From Proteles cristata cristata (Eukaryota > Chordata > Mammalia > Carnivora > Hyaenidae), in assembly GCA_017311185.1 (NCBI GenBank), contig JAESUZ010003293.1, positions 496,001 through 560,000 on the forward strand: DNA of 64,000 nt, in the 5' to 3' direction. The position numbers and the translations under genes are program-made. How positions within the stretch are numbered: position 1 is the first letter of the stretch; each line of letters begins with the position of its first letter. Shown one piece after another: positions 46,690-60,400 of the stretch. The notes under the pieces were generated by a model that worked only from the letters and a program-made list of their open reading frames with translations, had not been told where the DNA came from and searched no databases.

Positions 46690-47102
46690 ATCTAGAGCTA
46701 AATATCCCAAGTTGCTGCTCCGACCTCCCCAAACAGACCTGTGACTGCATCTGGAGACAGAGTTTTTAGGAGGTAATTAAGGTTATGTGAGATCACAGGG
46801 GTAGGGCCCTAATGTAATAGGACTGGTTGGATTGTAAGAGGAAGACCTCTCCCTCCCTCTCTCTTCCTGCCTCTCCTTCCCTCCCTCACCTCCTCTCTCC
46901 ATTCTTTCCCACTGAGGAAAGACCATGTGAGGAGAGAGCAAAACAGTGGCCATTTGCAGGCCAGGAAGAGAGCTCTCACCAGAAAGCCAGCTGGCCAGCC
47001 CTTGGACTTTGCAGCCTCCAGAACTGTGAGAGACTAAATGTCTGTTGTTTAAGCCCCACAGTCTATGGTATTTTGTGAGGGCAGCCCAAGCTGACTAACA
47101 CA
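46690..47102 (+). mobile_element. MLT1-type LTR (ERVL-MaLR)
   Basis: 'ttaggaggtaattaaggtta', 'gggccctaatgtaatagg', 'gaaagaccatgtgaggagag', 'agcctccagaactgtgagag' and 'gttgtttaagccccacagt' follow MLT1 in plus orientation, ending near CTAACACA. A CT-rich stretch (46846-46905) is expanded. The left edge is uncertain. Confidence 0.8.
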
Positions 47103-47239
47103 AAGTCTGGAAGTTAAACATCTGTGGGTATTTAGGTAGTCTGCATGCAAATAAGACACAGGGAAAAGAAGATGTGAATCAGTACATTCAGAGTTAGAAT
47201 GACTGAATGTTATGGCGCGGAGTGGTGTTAGTTACCAGG

Positions 47240-47392
47240 ACGTCGAAACTCTCATTTTCCAGATGAGCAAACAGAAGCTCACAGAGGTCAAGTGATTTGT
47301 CTGGGGTCCTTCAGAGAGATTAGCAGCAGAGCCAAGGACTTTCAAGCCCAAACCTCTTGATTTCTGCTCTTTCTACCCCACCACACAGATTC
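47240..47392 (+). mobile_element. MIR SINE
   Basis: 'ctcattttccagatgagcaa', 'agaagctcacagaggtcaag', 'tgatttgtctggggtccttc', 'gcagcagagccaaggacttt' are a clear MIR core and 3' side. Confidence 0.8.
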
Positions 47393-49654
47393 ATTAAATC
47401 AAACCCCTTGAGCCAAGTGTTAGCAGCCAAAAATCTAATTTCTTTCCTTCTACTGAAGTCTCTTTGAAGAATTCAGCTCCATTTCTCTGACTCCGTACTT
47501 TTCTCCCTACTTTTTTTTTTTTAAATTATAAATCAATTTACCCATACAGATAAGAACAAAACCAAAGTCTTCTGTGTGTAAATATACAAAAGGGTAAATA
47601 TGAACACACAAAAATCTCCACTTAAATTTGGACAAATGTTAACTATTCATTTATAGCAGAGGCGTGCATGCCTAAAGACAGCATGCGTGCACATAGAAGG
47701 CATCTTTCTTCCTAAGAGCTCCCTATTAGAACATATAAAGGCATTCTAGAAAAATAATAAAAATGTGTTTGTTTTCCAAATTAATAATTTATAGTCTAAT
47801 TTAGCACAGTATTACATCTTTATAACATTTAAAATATCCATTTTGATAAGCCATTCTCATAAATAGGCCAAGCAAACCAGGTTAATAAGCTTGTGTGTTT
47901 TATATAGGGCAATAAAATAATACATTTTTATAACATTTAAAAATAATATAAAATATAAAAATCGAATATAATAATTGAACTTTATTTTGCTTAAAAAGTG
48001 TCCTTATAGACCATTTTATTTAATTTTTCCACTAGGTAAACTTAGAGTGTGCGAAAGTAAATATTCTTAATGATGTTGATGCAGTGGAAATATGCTAGTG
48101 ACATACAGAAATGGTAATCTATGATTACCAGTCAATACTTAAACATTTTTAACATTTCTTTACTTTTCTTTACTTTTCTGCATCCATTTAGTTTCACTAT
48201 ACCTAGCCACAAAACAATCTGTTCCGTAATTTTTCTTTTCTTTGTCAGGAGTAGCTTGAATCTGCAACTATACAGTGTGTTAATAAAATAATGGGATTGA
48301 CTTGTCACCACTGAGTCTTTTCAAAAGACTGTGTTGCGAGCTTTAAAGAGAATTACTTTTGAGAGTAATTTTAAAAATATTTTGAGTAAAGGCAGCACTG
48401 TTGGGAATTGTAGAGACATTCAAGGACATGTTGTTTTGAAAGACACAACCTCTGAGAAATAATGTCTGGTTATATTTGAAAATGAAACAAACAATAAGAA
48501 CAATGAAAGTAACCAAATTACTTTCTAGTTTCACTTAGCTATTTAAAATGGCCAAAGTGATGTCTGCATCGTCTGGGACCATGGTACACACTGATGGAGT
48601 AACTGCAGAGGGCTATATTTTACTTTCTGTGCATTCACCCAAAGCAGAATCACAATTAGTGGAAAAGACCGGAGAACTGGAGAACAGAGACTCTATTTTA
48701 AATCCAAAATATTATTTACTGCTCTCATAGGCTGTACCTTGAAATGCATTCTCTTTTTCCAAATAAGTGAGAAGTAGGGAGACATGATTAAGGCAGGGTA
48801 AAATGAGTGATTACCCTAGAGGAAGTGTGGCAAAGAATGGTCTTTCCCGCTTTTTAAAAGACAGGTTAGAAAACTCAGGATACCTTAACGTCAGCATGTA
48901 GGACAGCTGGACTGAAAGTCAAGGTCAACTGCATGGCAGTCATAATGATGGCACAATTAGGGTGGCTGTGAAACCATCTCATTTATCACTTCCTGATTCT
49001 CTTTTGAGCTTGGTGCCAAAGCACCTTAGGCACATTATCACATTTAATGCTAACTCTACCTCTGAGTACATAACTTAAAACATTATTAGTTTTAAAATCA
49101 GAGAACGGCTGAGCCAGAGGCTTAAAAAAATGCAGACTTTCTGGAGTCAAGCTTCCAAATCCCAGTTGTGTTGAGTCAGACCAAGGTCCTACTAAAGAGG
49201 ATAAAGCGAAGGCCAAGCAGATTAGTTAGCGTGGGGTTTGGGCTAGACATCGAGAACAGAGGCCTTCTCCCTACCAAAAGGACATACACGGGCCCCTCAG
49301 TATTTTTTGAGAGAGCGGGGGTTGACCTCAACTGTTTCGGCAGAGTCTCAGGTTTATTTGCCAAAATGGATTTCTAAAAACAATGGCTGAATTACCCTAC
49401 AGTCCATTAGTCATCCTACAGAAACCTAATGTTAGAAAAATGCTCGCTAAAGATTTAGTGGCGGGAAAAGACTGAACTATGTTCAGCAATTCTTGGCTAT
49501 GGTTCTCTATTCATTAGAAATTTCTTTCTTTAAAATCAGCAGTTATTAAATGCAATATAGCTTAATCATCAATGTTTGTACTTCTGGAGAAGAAATGATG
49601 CTCCCGACTTTGCACTGTGTTTTTTTTTAACTGAGCCCAGACTGCTTGAGCTGC
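47393..49654. other. Single-copy block
   Basis: About 2.3 kb without an identifiable gene. A weak MIR scrap may lie at 48990-49165 ('acattatcacatttaatgct'). The remainder is AT-rich. Confidence 0.45.
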
Positions 49655-49659
49655 CGAGG

Positions 49660-50131
49660 TAGCCAATTTCCAACCTGGGCCTTGATAATTCTTGCCTCCT
49701 GGTATTCACGTCCTGTGTGGCTTCCCCCTGAATCAGGGTTGGTGAAAGTAACTGTATGTGACCTCTGGGGCTAGGACACAGAAGGCACTGTGGTTCCTGC
49801 CTTGCTCTCTTGGATCGCTTGCTCTGGAATAAGCTGGCTGCTGTGCAAGGAGAACATGTCCACAGTCCCATGGGGAACTGAGGACCCCAGCCAATGGCTA
49901 GCACTAATCTGCTAGCCATGTAAGGAAACTACCTTAGAAGTGCACTGTCCAGCTTCAGTGAACACGCAGCTGACACGTGATTGCAACCCTCATGGGAAAG
50001 TACAAGCCCAAACTGCCCAACGATGCTGCTCCCAAGTTCCTGGCCCATGGAATTCAGGGGATGGTAAATGGTTACCATAGTTTTAAGACACTAAGTTCTG
50101 GGGTTATGTGTTATAATAGATGGGATACAAC
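49660..50131 (+). mobile_element. MaLR-type LTR, plus strand
   Basis: 'attcttgcctcctggtattc', 'acagtcccatggggaactga', 'cacgtgattgcaaccctcat' and 'agttttaagacactaagttc' match the plan of an MLT1-like LTR. It ends near AGATGGGATACAA. Family assignment is tentative. Confidence 0.55.
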
Positions 50132-51144
50132 AGATCAAGAATACTGCTGCCAACCTTGGGAGCATGAAACAGCTTACTGTGATTCTCTTATAATCCATGA
50201 ACCACCATCAGTCCATCACCTATTACAGACTATATACTATTATTAATGACCACAGTTGGCCCAAAGGCCAGCAGTTAATCATGTATTCTGACTTATATTT
50301 GGATGTAATGGCATGATTGTTTTGAGAGGTAATTTTTCCAAGCTGATGGGAAATACAACAAGGCTGTCTCCATTTCTCTTTGCTGACTTCATGGAATTGC
50401 AAAATTTTTGATGTGATGAAATTATCGGTAATAGATGTTTAATAAATTTCTCCAATGTTAAGTTAAAAAAATACTTGTTAGTTTACTCTTGTAAGGTACG
50501 TTTTGATGTGGCTCTGACTGTCGTGGAGGGAGGAACTGTGGAGGACCCAAAGGGTTAAAAAAATGGAGAATCGAAAAGAGCTGTAAGAAACTAATCTCTC
50601 TGCTGACATCTACTACAGTGACTTTCCAAAGGCAGACATTTTAACAACTCCCCACATGCCCAAAGGGCTTCATTTCAACCAGTGCAAAAATGTGGCAAGA
50701 TTTTCAGAGAAGATAATTTTTAAAGGCTAGACACTGGGCACTGGATCTTAATTCTAAACAGAAAAGAAATGCTGCACGTGAATTCATGGAACTTGCCTGG
50801 CTGCCAAAAGTTTGATATTTTACGCTGGTACTATGGGGAAAGCATTTAAGCAGACTGCCAAGTATGCAATCCTGCTTCCTAAATTAGACCCATTATGTAG
50901 GAAAGGAAAGTTACCTCACACTCCAGAAAGTCTTCACTACAAGCCAACTCTGTGCCCAGGACTACCCAAAGGATTGAGGATAACTCCTGATATCCTCATA
51001 TAACTCCAAAGAGGCTAAACTACCCGCGAGTTAAAAGGTAAAACAACCACTGAGATATTTGGCTAATAACTTCCCACTGGCTCTCTTTTATTTTGAGCTA
51101 ATATTAAAAAAAAAAAAGGTTAAATAGGTCATACTTGAAATTGG
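50132..51144. other. Single-copy block
   Basis: No gene or clear repeat is seen. An A-run lies at about 51106-51117. Confidence 0.45.
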
Positions 51145-51159
51145 TTTAAAAATTCCAAA

Positions 51160-51337
51160 CTGGGTGCTTGGGTGGCTCAGTCGGTTAAGCATCTGACTCT
51201 TGATTTTGGCTCAGGTCATGATCTCGTGGTTCATGGGATTGGGCTCCATGCTGGGATTCTCTCTCTCCCCTTCTCTCTGCTCCCCTGCATGCACATGCAT
51301 GCACTCTCTCAAAATAAATAAATAAGCTTAAAAAAAA
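51160..51337 (+). mobile_element. CAN-SINE, shorter older subtype
   Basis: GGGTGCTTGGGTGGCTCAGT head with a TTGATTTTGGCTCAGGTCAT variant and a shorter 3' part. Perfect 15-bp TSDs TTTAAAAATTCCAAA lie at 51145-51159 and 51338-51352. Confidence 0.93.
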
Positions 51338-51589
51338 TTTAAAAATTCCAAAGTGTAGCAAAGGGTGATATTAAATAGTAGGCCTCCCTCTCACCACTGA
51401 ACTCATTCATTAACAACTGTTTTTACCAGTTTCGTATGTGTCCTGCCAGATAATTCTATGCACCTACAAGGATACATAATTATATACACATATGTGTGTA
51501 TAGACATATATGTATAGACTGTCTCCTCAATTACTCCCTTAATATAAATAATAATACAATATAACTTTCTGTTGTTCTATATGTTATTG

Positions 51590-51905
51590 GGGCTTTTTTT
51601 TGGTTTTGGTTACCAACATATTTTGGAGATTGCTTTCATATCTCTATCATATATTAAATTCACCATCCATATTTTGGTACAATTCTGATCTTTCTAGGCT
51701 ACTCAATTAATCTAATTATATACCAACATCAAACTGAATTACTATAGCTTTGTAATATGTTTTAATATCTGGTCTGGCTAAGTAACATTCCCCCTCCCTG
51801 TGTATACTTTTTGAGAATTTTCCTGGATCTTCTTACATACTTGTTTTTCTACATGAATTTGAGAATTTCCTATTTAGTTCATAACACCACCTCAAACTTC
51901 AATTT
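51590..51905 (-). mobile_element. Old L1 ORF2 fragment, minus strand
   Basis: 'ttactatagctttgtaatat', 'gttttaatatctggtctggc', 'gagaattttcctggatcttc' and 'acatgaatttgagaatttcc' are the reversed L1 ORF2 region after the RT domain. No open frame is kept. Confidence 0.7.
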
Positions 51906-54105
51906 TTAAAGACTGGAATCAGAAGTGATGTATCTTTTAGTCTCACAAATCCTCTGCAGTAGGTACTCAGATTAAGTCTTCCCATATGTTATACTATTAA
52001 TATAACATATGCCAATTAGCTGAACCTTTACATTTATCTAAAATTTTACTATGTATGAACGTTCAGTTTTATCATGTCCTTTAATATTCTTGACTACCTT
52101 GGGACTAGACAGGACCTTTATTCCGATCCTCACATTTCAGATGGAGAGAGACTCAAGGATGTGTCCTCACGACTGGGACAGGGAGGTGAGAGCGCTCTGG
52201 CACTTGGCTCAGGGCCCTCCCCACCATACCGAAGGCAGGGAGTGCTGTTCAGTCTCTCCAAGGGACATTTTAAAAAACAAAGATGGTTTTAGTTCTATTG
52301 CACTGCTACATTTTAGAAATGCTAGCAAACTAGCAAATTATTATACTTTTAATGAATTTTAAAACGTATAATAATATTGGCAAGAATAAAGTAAAATCTG
52401 AACTCTCCCAAATTGCGGGTGGGGAGTAAACTGGCACAGCCCTTTTAGAAAGCACTTGGGCAACGCATACGAAGGGTGTTAATGGGCTTCAGAGGAAGAA
52501 GGAAACTGGGATTTCTGGGCTGCAGCCTTAGCGCCCCTCCATTCACGAACTTCCATTCTTTGCTCCAGCTGGGTCTGTTTTCTCAGCGTCTTCTGAGTGC
52601 CTGGGTCATGCTCAGCTCCCTGTCTACACCTCCCTTCTCCTTCTTCCCCTAGATCCGGAGCCTCAGGGCTGAGAAAGTTTCCCATAAATCCCAACCTTCT
52701 GTATCCACTTCGGCTTCTGGCTTCTCTTGCACGCAAGCCCCTCCTCCCTTCCCAGTTTGCTCTCTTCTCCCAGTTTCTCTGCCACACACACCCTGCGGGA
52801 GACAACTGTTTACTTCTTATAGCCTATATTTCAAAATTAATACATATCGATAAAAATTGAAACTTTTTCAAACAAATCCTTTTCCCTCACCTGGCCCACA
52901 GAATTTAAGTGACTCTTCCAGAAACAACAGCAAAACAAATAAGAGAGTCATTGAAATGGTTTTCTTAGAATAATACACCTGGATTTATAATGGCCAGAAA
53001 GTGCACTCTATAGAAATTAGTTTTAAGACGGTGAAACTTCTCTGTAATTAGGCAGATGTTCCCGTTTGTTGTATGTATTTCCCTTTGATTTAGTAAAAAT
53101 ATATTCTTTTTTAAAAAATGTTAGTTTCTTTCATTAGGTGAAATAGCTGAACTGAGATACAATTTTTTGGGTAAGTTTTTGCTAACATTGTTGATAACAA
53201 TCAATAGTTCATACCAAGTAACTGTGGGGAGCACAATTTATAATCAGTTTGCTTTTCCTCCAGAGACCTTGGTTCATTCTTTGAGAACTTTCTGTTGTTC
53301 TCTTTTTAGTTCATCTTGTGTCTTCTCAAAATTAAATCTAATCTCTTTAACTGTGTCTAGCCAGCGTTCCCACTATGTGTTTTGACAGTGGGTGCAAGGT
53401 CAAATTTGGTATCTATTTCATCAAGATGTTCTTTTTTTGGGCAGATCCAGAATATATCATAAATAACCTTCAGATTGTTCCAAAGAATGTCATCACTATT
53501 GGCAGAGTGGTGACCACAACTTCTAGTAACAGACTAAAAAGATGATGCATTGCTCAAAGCACAAAAACATTACCTCTGGAGTTTTTGCCAAATTCCAGTA
53601 TGTATGCCTTTTCCTTTGCCAACTGTGTGAATACTATTATGATGGTTTTGCCCTTGTGATACTTTTAAATGACTTAAATAAGGCTTAAATTACTGAAATG
53701 TTTTGAAAACTTAATATAATTCTATTAAATATTTTTACAAAAAATAAATATTCGCAATTGTAATGAGTGATGCACATCTAGTTGCTAACACAAAGAATGA
53801 CTCCTTATGCCCTTTTCATCCTACACTTCAGGGTAAGAGGAATCACTACTTATATTCAGGTACCATGTGCAACTGCGGTGGGTACTGTGTCAATTTGTGA
53901 GTATATCTGGAACCTTCCCTTAGAACATGAAGAGAAGGGTTTGATGAATTAATCTGCCCTTTCTCTTACTTAAAAGCTTCTTTGGCTCAAATCTCCCCTT
54001 TCTTCTACTTAAGCAATGTCCATCTACGACTCTGGTGGCAGCACAATCCATAGACCTTTATGGTCTTCAATAGCAATTGCCTTTTTGGGGGGGTGGGGGG
54101 GAGTG
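51906..54105. other. Single-copy block
   Basis: About 2.2 kb without a recognised repeat. Bases 52480-52800 are GC-richer, with overlapping frames on both strands (108 aa minus, 87 aa plus), Arg/Gly- and Pro/Leu-rich and without domain signature. A G-run lies at 54087-54103. Confidence 0.45.
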
Positions 54106-54540
54106 TAAACATATATATAAATTCATATATAAAATATACACAAAATTTTGCGATTTGAACCATTTTTAAATGTACAATTCAGGGGAATGAATTACACTCA
54201 CAATATTGTGCAACTATCTTTCCAAGACATTTTGAAGCATTTGAAACAAATGCTCTATACCTATGAAACAATAACTACCCCCCCCCTGCCCCCCCGCCTG
54301 GAAACTTACTTTCTCTATGAGTTCGGCTATTCTATACATTTCACGTAAGTGGAGCCATGTAATATCTGTCCTTTTGGGACTGGCTTATTTCACTTAGCAT
54401 CATATCCTCAAGGGTCATCCATATTGTAGCAGGCATCAGAGCTCCATTCCTTTATAGATGGGTGAGTAATAGTCCACTATGTGTATAAACCACATTTTGT
54501 TTATCAATTCATTAGCCCTTGACTTTTGGTGAAGCACAGT
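54106..54540 (-). mobile_element. Old L1M 3' UTR and ORF2 C-terminus, minus strand
   Basis: 'gaaccatttttaaatgtaca', 'attcaggggaatgaattaca', 'gttcggctattctatacatt', 'gactggcttatttcacttag' and 'taaaccacattttgtttatc' are the L1M 3' end read backwards. It includes a C-run at 54278-54295. Confidence 0.8.
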
Positions 54541-55710
54541 GTGGAGGAATGGGCCTTGAGTGGGGTCTGTTATAGGAGGTACCCCATATAGTGTGGGGCA
54601 TAGGATAGGAGTCCTTCCTCCTGAGGTCTGGAGGAGGGCTCCTAGTCCCAAAATTCAGTGATGGAGATTCCTGATTGCTCCAGCTATTGTTCCTCTTTGC
54701 TTCTGAATTCTAAAGCACCTGCAGTCTGTGAGGTTTCACATTTACCGACAGTGAGCTGCTGTGGTCCTCCCCCCAATTAAACTCCAAGTTCCTTCCGGTT
54801 TTCAGGTGTTGGTGCTGGCAGTTACAGGGAAGGAAATGTGAACTCGCTCTCAGTGTGCCAGTTACTGTGACAGTGGTGGAGCTCAGTGATGGCCGCTGTT
54901 TTCCTTTCTTCTGCAGTATCTAAGAGAGCACTAAGCACATATTGGAAATTTAAAATGATTGCTAATTATCTGGAAAATGACTTCTTCTCAACAAAATATG
55001 TGACTTGCTCATGACCTTAGTTGTTTCTTGCACCTCAGGGGAACTGACTTCCTCGGCCAGTGAGAAGAGGTGAACCACATTTAACTCTCAGGAAAAAGAG
55101 GCCTCTGGGAACCTGGTTTCCTGATTATACATGGGACAGATGATTTCTTCTCTTTTTTCTTCCCTTTTCTTATTTCTACCTGCCCATGGAGCAGAATGTC
55201 CATCCTTGTAGCTGGCAGTACACAGCAGGACACATGTCTTTGCACTAATATCCCTTTGTTACAATCCCCAGAATTCTTCCATTTTTCCCAAGGAAAGTAG
55301 AATCAGCATGTCTGTGAGGTCTGCTTTTCTTTAGCATGTGCATAAAGATGAATTCTCCTACAGCTAGAAAACATGGAAGGCCCCATCTTCAAACTGCAGC
55401 TGTCCCAAATTGCAGCTGTCCCAACAATTTTATTTGACCATATTGCACAAAACACTGTATGTTGGGAAGTTCTTTCTTAATGGAGCGAGAGAGGAGCTCC
55501 TCACTGAGAATGCAGACTACAGTCGGCATGGGGATCTGACGTATTTCACGGTGGTGCAGGAGGTTGTTACCTAAGAAGAAAACAGTTTGTCCAAATTTGG
55601 ACAGAAGATGTCTAGACTCTTCCTAATTGATGGCCATGAATAAAAATGTGTCATAAAATATGTCTGAAATGTCAGAGGAGGAGCACACCATTAAGAAAGA
55701 CCCTTCTATC
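54541..55710. other. Single-copy block
   Basis: No gene supported. 'ctgcagctgtcccaaattgcagctgtccc' (55395-55424) is a local direct repeat of about 10 bp. Confidence 0.45.
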
Positions 55711-55729
55711 AGAAAGACTATTTTGTGTG

Positions 55730-55948
55730 GGGTGCCTGGATGGTTCAGTCGGTTAAGCATCCGACTTCGGCTCAGGTCAGGATCTCACAGTTCCGTGAGT
55801 TCGAGCTCCGCATTGAGCTCTGTGCAGACAGCTCAGAGCCTGGAGCCTGCTTCAGATTCTGTGTCTCTCTCTGTCTCTGCCCCTCCCCTGCTCATGCTCT
55901 GTCTCTCTCTCTCTCAAAAGTAAATAAACATAAAAAAAAAAGAAAGAA
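55730..55948 (+). mobile_element. CAN-SINE
   Basis: A plus SINE ending in an A/AAAG tail. Imperfect TSDs lie near 55711-55728 and 55949-55966 (AGAAAGACTATTT versus AGAAAAACTACTT). Two overlapping open frames here are SINE artefacts. Confidence 0.94.
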
Positions 55949-55966
55949 AGAAAAACTACTTGGTGC

Positions 55967-57175
55967 CTATGAGAACACATAATCATCTAACAAATAGGTC
56001 TTAATATTCAAGTGATTCTGTCATTTCAGGTTCCTCAAATTTTGTTTTCCAAGTGGTTATATTTGGTGCCTAAAATTTTTTAGAAAAAAGCTTTCTGAGT
56101 GGATAGTGATGGCTCAGTGCCACCTCTACCACAGTATGGTTCCATATTTCTAACTATCAACTTTGGTCCTCCTTGAAAGTTTTCAGTTTAATAGTTCATA
56201 AAAATAGCCACATTGACTAAAATCCGCCTTCAAAAAGTACCATTCCAAAGAATAATTTTCCACAACAAGTCCAAGTCCACTTCCAGAGCCCAAGAATGGG
56301 ACGCTGCTTTCCCAGCTAAAACAAAAACAAAAACACACACAGAAAACACCTCGCCGTCAAGAGCAATTACGAAAACAAGATTGGTTTCTGCGATAAAACG
56401 AAACTGTGCGGACTGAATGTTTTATAAATATTATCTAATTTCCTAAATACCACGCGCTGTAAAACAATTGACCAGTGATGATAAGAGATATGCTTTGGAG
56501 CCATGCAACTGACAGCAAAGGTCCTTCTGCTGGTTGAGCATGTGGAGCTTTGTTCTCAGGGCTCAAGGCTGAGTGCAAACAAAGGTCAGTCGATGGGACA
56601 GGTGTATGTTAGCTCCAACTGAAGTTTCAGCATGATGTCAGGAGCTGAGCTTCATGCTTTCCCCAATATGCTGAGGCTTCTAAAGTGTGTCTGGTACATA
56701 ACTACCCACTGAACATAAAGTTTTAAAACAGATATTGCTCATGAAGTAGCTTGGGCATTATTTTGCCTTAGATTAAGGAGAATTGGTGACAAATGCTGGA
56801 GAGTAATAATGAACCAACCAGATTCCTTTTGCTGCCCTTCAGTGATCTACAAGCTGTTTAATCATGGGTAGTGAAGGGTCCACTGATATGGAGCATACAA
56901 AGTTCAAGGGACCTAAAACTGACCAGGGAGATTATAGTTGGAAACTGTGTTCATTGGAAAGTTGTTCTCTCTTCAGATCATCATTCCATCTGTCTGCCCA
57001 TCCATTCATCTATCTTTTATGCTGAACTCCAAATAAGCAAAAAACATTGTACTTTGCTGAGGGAGGTGCTAAGATAGTTAAAACATGGTTTCTTGGTCTA
57101 CCTGAGGATTGGTCCTCTTAGGTTTGGATCAGACCAAGAAATACAAAGTATTTTAAGAGGAAGTGGATCAAAGTT
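55967..57175. other. Single-copy block
   Basis: No gene or repeat recognised in about 1.2 kb. Confidence 0.45.
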
Positions 57176-57183
57176 TAGGATTT

Positions 57184-57401
57184 TTTTTTTATAGTTTATT
57201 TATTTTTGAGACAGAAAGAGACAGAGCATGAGTGGGGGAGGGGCAGAGAGAGAGAAACACACACACACAGAGAATCTGAAATAGGCTCCAGGCTCTGAGC
57301 TGCCAGCACAGAACCCAATGTGGGGCTTGAACCCATGAACCACAAGATCATGACCTGAGCCAAAGCTGGACGCTTAATTATCTGAGCCACCCAGGCACCC
57401 C
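57184..57401 (-). mobile_element. CAN-SINE
   Basis: A minus SINE with short TSDs TAGGATTT at 57176-57183 and 57402-57409. It contains a small (AC)n within its CT-rich part (57260-57271). Confidence 0.93.
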
Positions 57402-57409
57402 TAGGATTT

Positions 57410-60400
57410 GATTCAAAACGAGAAAACAGTTCTGACAAAACCAAGGAAAGAATAAAGAAATGAGATGTGGACTCCCACCATACTCTGCATCACCAGGAAC
57501 CCCCTGGGCCTAGATGTATCTATTTCTTTTCTAGAGAAAAGGATTCTTTATATAGACTTTGCCACTAAAAGAAGTATGGGCGCTCCAAAGCTATCTTAAA
57601 ATTAAAGTGGAGTCGGTGACAACATTTTCTGAAGCAAGTATTTAAGGAACACTGTTACAAAAATTAGGAAGAGCCTCAGAGTTTGTTCATATAGCATTAT
57701 AATATTTTCCTTTCCAATGAGGAGAAATAAAGAAAAATATTCAATTTAGGTTGGAAGAAACATGTGTAACTATTAGATGCTGGAATAATCTGATAATATA
57801 GATGTCACAGTTAAATTCTTAGAAGACTTTTGGAAACAGAATAAATTCTCATTTGTCTTGAATAACTCGAGTAAGATTATGCTAAAATGGCCCAAGACAA
57901 TGGACCAAAGATCATACTACTGACCAACTTAAAGTATCATCGCCAAACAGGCTTGGTGAATTATGGACCCTTTCACCCAGATATGTGAAATATTACATTT
58001 TCTCATGTATACAAAATAAGAGGACAGTGACTGTCCATTAACAGAAGTTTAGGAATTGGCGAGAGCTGGAGTAGGAAACTTTTCTGCGTCAGGGTCCTTC
58101 CCTGACCCACAAATTGGAAACTAAACATTATGGTCCATTTGCAAAGCACTACATCTTTCATCCTTTCCTTTCAACCTAAAGCTTCTAACTTCTTGAACCT
58201 CTTGTTCTGGGACAAGTTCTTGGTAGTCACTTTTGCAACCCACAATTTCTGTAGCTTTTCATCTTTTCACTCTATACCCTTCCTGCATCGAAGCCTCACT
58301 GCTCGTATGTGGTCAGTAGTGCCACTTCCACCAGAAGTAAAAGAGTCCTCAGCATGAGCCTGTTTGCCCACACAAGGTTCAAAATGTGGGGCAGGAAAGG
58401 AGTCCAGCGTTCAAGGGTCTCAAGATACCGTGAAACTATAAAAACGGACACAGAAACACAAGGGAATTCTCTGAAGGCTGCTAAGGCAGCCAGTGAGTGG
58501 CTCTGGGTGTGCAGCCCATGCTCAGAGGTCAGGCCCGAGCCTCCTTTTGCAATTCTTAGAAGGGTGTTGGTGGAAAACTGGCCTTGTCATCTCTCATTTT
58601 GAATTGTATTAGGATAATCATTTTAGAAGAAAGCATTCTTTGCATTTTAGGGAACATGGTTATATTTTAGGCACAGTGCTAGGAACTTTCGAGGGTTATT
58701 ACAAAATATTTACTAAAAATTGCTCATTCTTTACAGGTGATTAAACTGTAGCTCAGGCAAGTCATCTGACTCAGAGCCCCTGGGGCACCATCAAAGACAG
58801 CAGAATGGTAAGTAATGATTTACATGAAACAGTATCAGTGATGTTGTTGGTTGATTTAAGACCCTATTTTTATGTTTTTCTACTTACTTAAGATACAGTG
58901 GTACTCCTTCTATGTTGTTGGAATGACTGAATGATATACATTTAACAACCTCGGAAGACAATCTTTTTTAAAGGGACCATACGTATACATGTGTGTGTGC
59001 ACACACACATATATGCACACGTACAAACAAGTTAGAACAATCTAAAAGACTGTATGTATGTATGCATGTGCATTTTTTTCTCCTTTTCATAAAAGTGCCA
59101 ACTTAATGGAAATACATTGCCCGTACCTCTGGGGCTGATTTTCTAACAATGGCAGCTCTACCTGTAATGCTTCTCTGAAAAGCATGCCAGCCTCACAACT
59201 GACTAAACCACGCAACAATGACTGACATGCTCCGGAGACACCTCTCACCTGAACAAAACACAGGGAGGGCCACATACATTTTTAGGAGGGTAAATGAAGC
59301 TGCCTGAATCTTCTGGAATACATACCTGCAGGCTTGTTGGGACCACAGCCAAGCAGCCTAGAAGTTCCTTCCTTTGCTTACAATAGTTTGTGAACTAGGA
59401 GACCAAGATCTGTATAATCTGAGTTGTTTCATAGGCTTCCACACCTTTTTAAGCACAGTCATGAAATTTAAAAATACTCCTCTGTCTCCAAATAAAATAG
59501 AAGAGCAGGTCTTTGCAAAGCTTGCTTAAGTGAGATATTTGAGTGTTTAAAATCTACTTTAAAAATTGGATCAATCATATCATGCTCTATTAGCACACTA
59601 CTGACTTCCTCATTAAAAGATTCACTCTAAGTATTAAGGTTACCTTCGGTGGTGATAGCTGGTAACCTGCAACATCAAGTTAAAAGGATGTCTGTTGACC
59701 AGTGAACTCCTAGAAAGCTAGTTCAAAATGATGTATCATTTTGTCAAACACTTAAAAATTAGCTCTTTAAGATTTCTCTTTAGAGATACGAAACCCCTCA
59801 AAACCCCTACCACACATAGCCCACATTGTAAATAACTACCAGCCACCTGCTTTTCTCCAGAAAACACTATAAAACTCACAAATCAGTAAGCTACAATAAA
59901 GCCTACAAAGTCGCTATCTTTGTGATGAGGTTTACTTACTTTGTTTGAGACTTTCTTTCCTCTTTCCTGAGAGAGGAAAAGTCCCCTGCTACATTCAGTT
60001 CAGGACACAGGCTTCTTTGCAAAAAAAAAAAAGAAAAAAAAGTCTCAGAAATGGAGGCCAAAGAACACTTCTTTGTCCCTTTGGTCTTGACTTGGCATAG
60101 TGTTTCAGATGGTATTCATTTGGAATAAAGAGACCCATGACATAACATGTCCAATCCTCCTCTCTAAGTGGCTTTACTAGAAGTGGGTAAGGGCAGACAA
60201 ATATAAATTCATCTGTCCATCGGCAACTGAAAACATACCAACTCATCTTGGAGTAATTTAATCAACAGGATGGTTTAGAGGACAGTGCGGTGGCACCGTT
60301 CTTGGAAGGTAAAAGCTTAGCAGAAGGAACATAAATCAAAGGTGACTGGCAGGTAAGGGATATACGCAGCCATCAGCCAAACCATGTGCACCTTGGCACA

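Noticed and set aside
52479..52805. 108-aa Arg/Glu/Gly-rich minus frame in GC-rich DNA
   Set aside because: There is no splice or domain evidence, and the opposite strand also has a frame. GC-rich composition produces such frames.
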